From Candidatus Scatomorpha stercorigallinarum (GTDB taxonomy: Bacteria > Bacillota_A > Clostridia > Oscillospirales > Oscillospiraceae): a stretch of DNA of 5,565 nt. The stretch covers positions 1-5,565 of the forward strand of contig DVOV01000156.1 of the NCBI GenBank assembly GCA_018713375.1, written 5' to 3'. Position numbers and translations under genes: made by a program. Every line of letters begins with the position of its first letter. Within the stretch, counting starts at the first letter, position 1. The notes beneath the pieces were generated by a model. That model was not told the DNA's origin, searched no databases, and saw nothing but the letters and a program-made list of their open reading frames with translations. Below, piece by piece: positions 5,200-5,565 of this stretch.

Positions 5200-5305
5200 C
5201 ATTACGCACGGATAGGGCGATCCCCGGCCCCGTGGCCGCAAGGCTGGGCCGTGGGGAGAAGACCCCGCCCGGAGGTAATAACGAACTAAAGGAGGAAAAA
5301 CAACA
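5200..5305 (+). promoter_or_regulatory. Structured 5' leader of rpsB, candidate ribosomal-protein autoregulatory element
   Basis: The leader can form a hairpin of CGGCCC (5225-5230) with GGGCCG (5246-5251), extended by TCCC (5221-5224) with GGGA (5254-5257) across a two-base bulge, and topped by GGCC-GCAA-GGCT (5234-5245) with a GNRA tetraloop. A second hairpin, GTGGGG (5251-5256) with CCCCGC (5263-5268), uses the same bases and excludes the base of the first. No T-rich terminator follows, so control, if any, would be at translation. S2 controls rpsB through its leader in E. coli; whether this leader does likewise is inference. Confidence 0.5.
5288..5295 (+). promoter_or_regulatory. Shine-Dalgarno of rpsB
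   Basis: AAAGGAGG lies ten bases before the ATG at 5306. A second GGAGG at 5271-5275 is 30 bases upstream of the ATG and is followed at once by TAATAA; it is too far to serve this start but could act as a standby ribosome site or part of the leader fold. Confidence 0.85.
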
Positions 5306-5565
5306 ATGGCAGTCGTATCTATGAAGCAGCTGCTGGAGGCCGGCGTACACTTCGGCCACCAGACCCGCAGGTGGAACCCGAAAATGGCGGAGTACATCTA
5401 CTGCGAGCGCAACGGCATCTACATCATCGACCTGCAGAAGACCGTGAAGAAGCTCGAGGAGGCGTACAACTTCGTGCGCGAGCTGGCCGAGAACGGCCAG
5501 AACATCCTCTTCGTCGGCACCAAGAAGCAGGCCGCCGAGGCCGTCAAGGAAGAGGCCGAGCGCGT
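5306..5565 (+). CDS. rpsB: 30S ribosomal protein S2, N-terminal part; runs off the window end
   Basis: S2 is a protein of the small ribosomal subunit that joins late in assembly and helps bind S1. The first 86 codons are present of about 230-260 usual. The start [20 protein letters not shown] is the family's hallmark opening, followed by [26 protein letters not shown] and later [14 protein letters not shown], all well conserved and with no gap or frameshift. The ATG is set by AAAGGAGG ten bases upstream and by the match to the family N-terminus. Directly downstream one would expect tsf (elongation factor Ts), then pyrH and frr, but that lies beyond this window. The gene has its own promoter and structured leader. 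Confidence 0.97.
   Translation, partial: MAVVSMKQLLEAGVHFGHQTRRWNPKMAEYIYCERNGIYIIDLQKTVKKLEEAYNFVRELAENGQNILFVGTKKQAAEAVKEEAER

Noticed and set aside
5232..5324. A 31-codon GTG open frame through the rpsB leader, overlapping the rpsB start out of frame, as a possible leader peptide
   Set aside because: There is no ribosome site before the GTG, it sits inside the predicted hairpin, and it shows no codon bias or regulatory codon run.

Overview
The window looks like chromosomal housekeeping DNA from a GC-rich member of the Firmicutes, probably an anaerobic Clostridia-type gut or sediment bacterium. This is inferred from protein character only: clostridial-style PNPase and S2 sequences, an LCP wall-assembly enzyme with Pro/Ser/Glu-rich linkers, purine-rich AGGAGG-type ribosome binding sites, and a short XRE-like regulator of the kind common in that group. 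I see no insertion sequence, tRNA, rRNA, CRISPR array, integrase or attachment site. The five genes between the two translation/RNA-metabolism anchors are chromosomal in character and have the same GC-rich codon use as the anchors.

Layout. (1) Bases 1-771, plus strand: the 3' end of pnp (polynucleotide phosphorylase: end of the second RNase PH core, then KH and S1 domains), closed by a very strong hairpin terminator at 791-820 that can also serve the convergent operon. (2) Bases 836-3429, minus strand: a two-gene operon, an LCP (LytR-CpsA-Psr) wall-polymer transferase followed by an acetate kinase family protein. The two genes are joined by a 4-base ATGA overlap, with the second gene's Shine-Dalgarno inside the end of the first. 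(3) Bases 3430-3610: a divergent control region with a promoter for each side and two inverted repeats. (4) Bases 3611-4216, plus: an XRE-like helix-turn-helix regulator with a highly charged N-terminal extension. (5) Bases 4207-4569, minus: a 120-residue protein of unknown function with a Cys-rich motif. Its stop codon overlaps that of the regulator, and it is driven by a near-consensus promoter with an AT-rich possible operator. (6) Bases 4680-5111, plus: a GtrA-family four-helix membrane protein starting at GTG. (7) Bases 5187-5565, plus: an extended -10 promoter, a leader of about 105 nt with two mutually exclusive hairpins, and the start of rpsB (ribosomal protein S2).

How they may work together. 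The LCP enzyme and the GtrA-like protein both fit undecaprenyl-phosphate-linked envelope polymer metabolism, and the divergent regulator is well placed to control the LCP-kinase operon; this is inference from position. The most notable points are that the acetate kinase family protein has lost or changed several residues that are nearly invariant in true acetate kinases, that it is translationally coupled to a cell-wall enzyme rather than to phosphotransacetylase, and that the rpsB leader looks like a candidate ribosomal-protein autoregulatory element. I do not see a clearly new multi-gene system.
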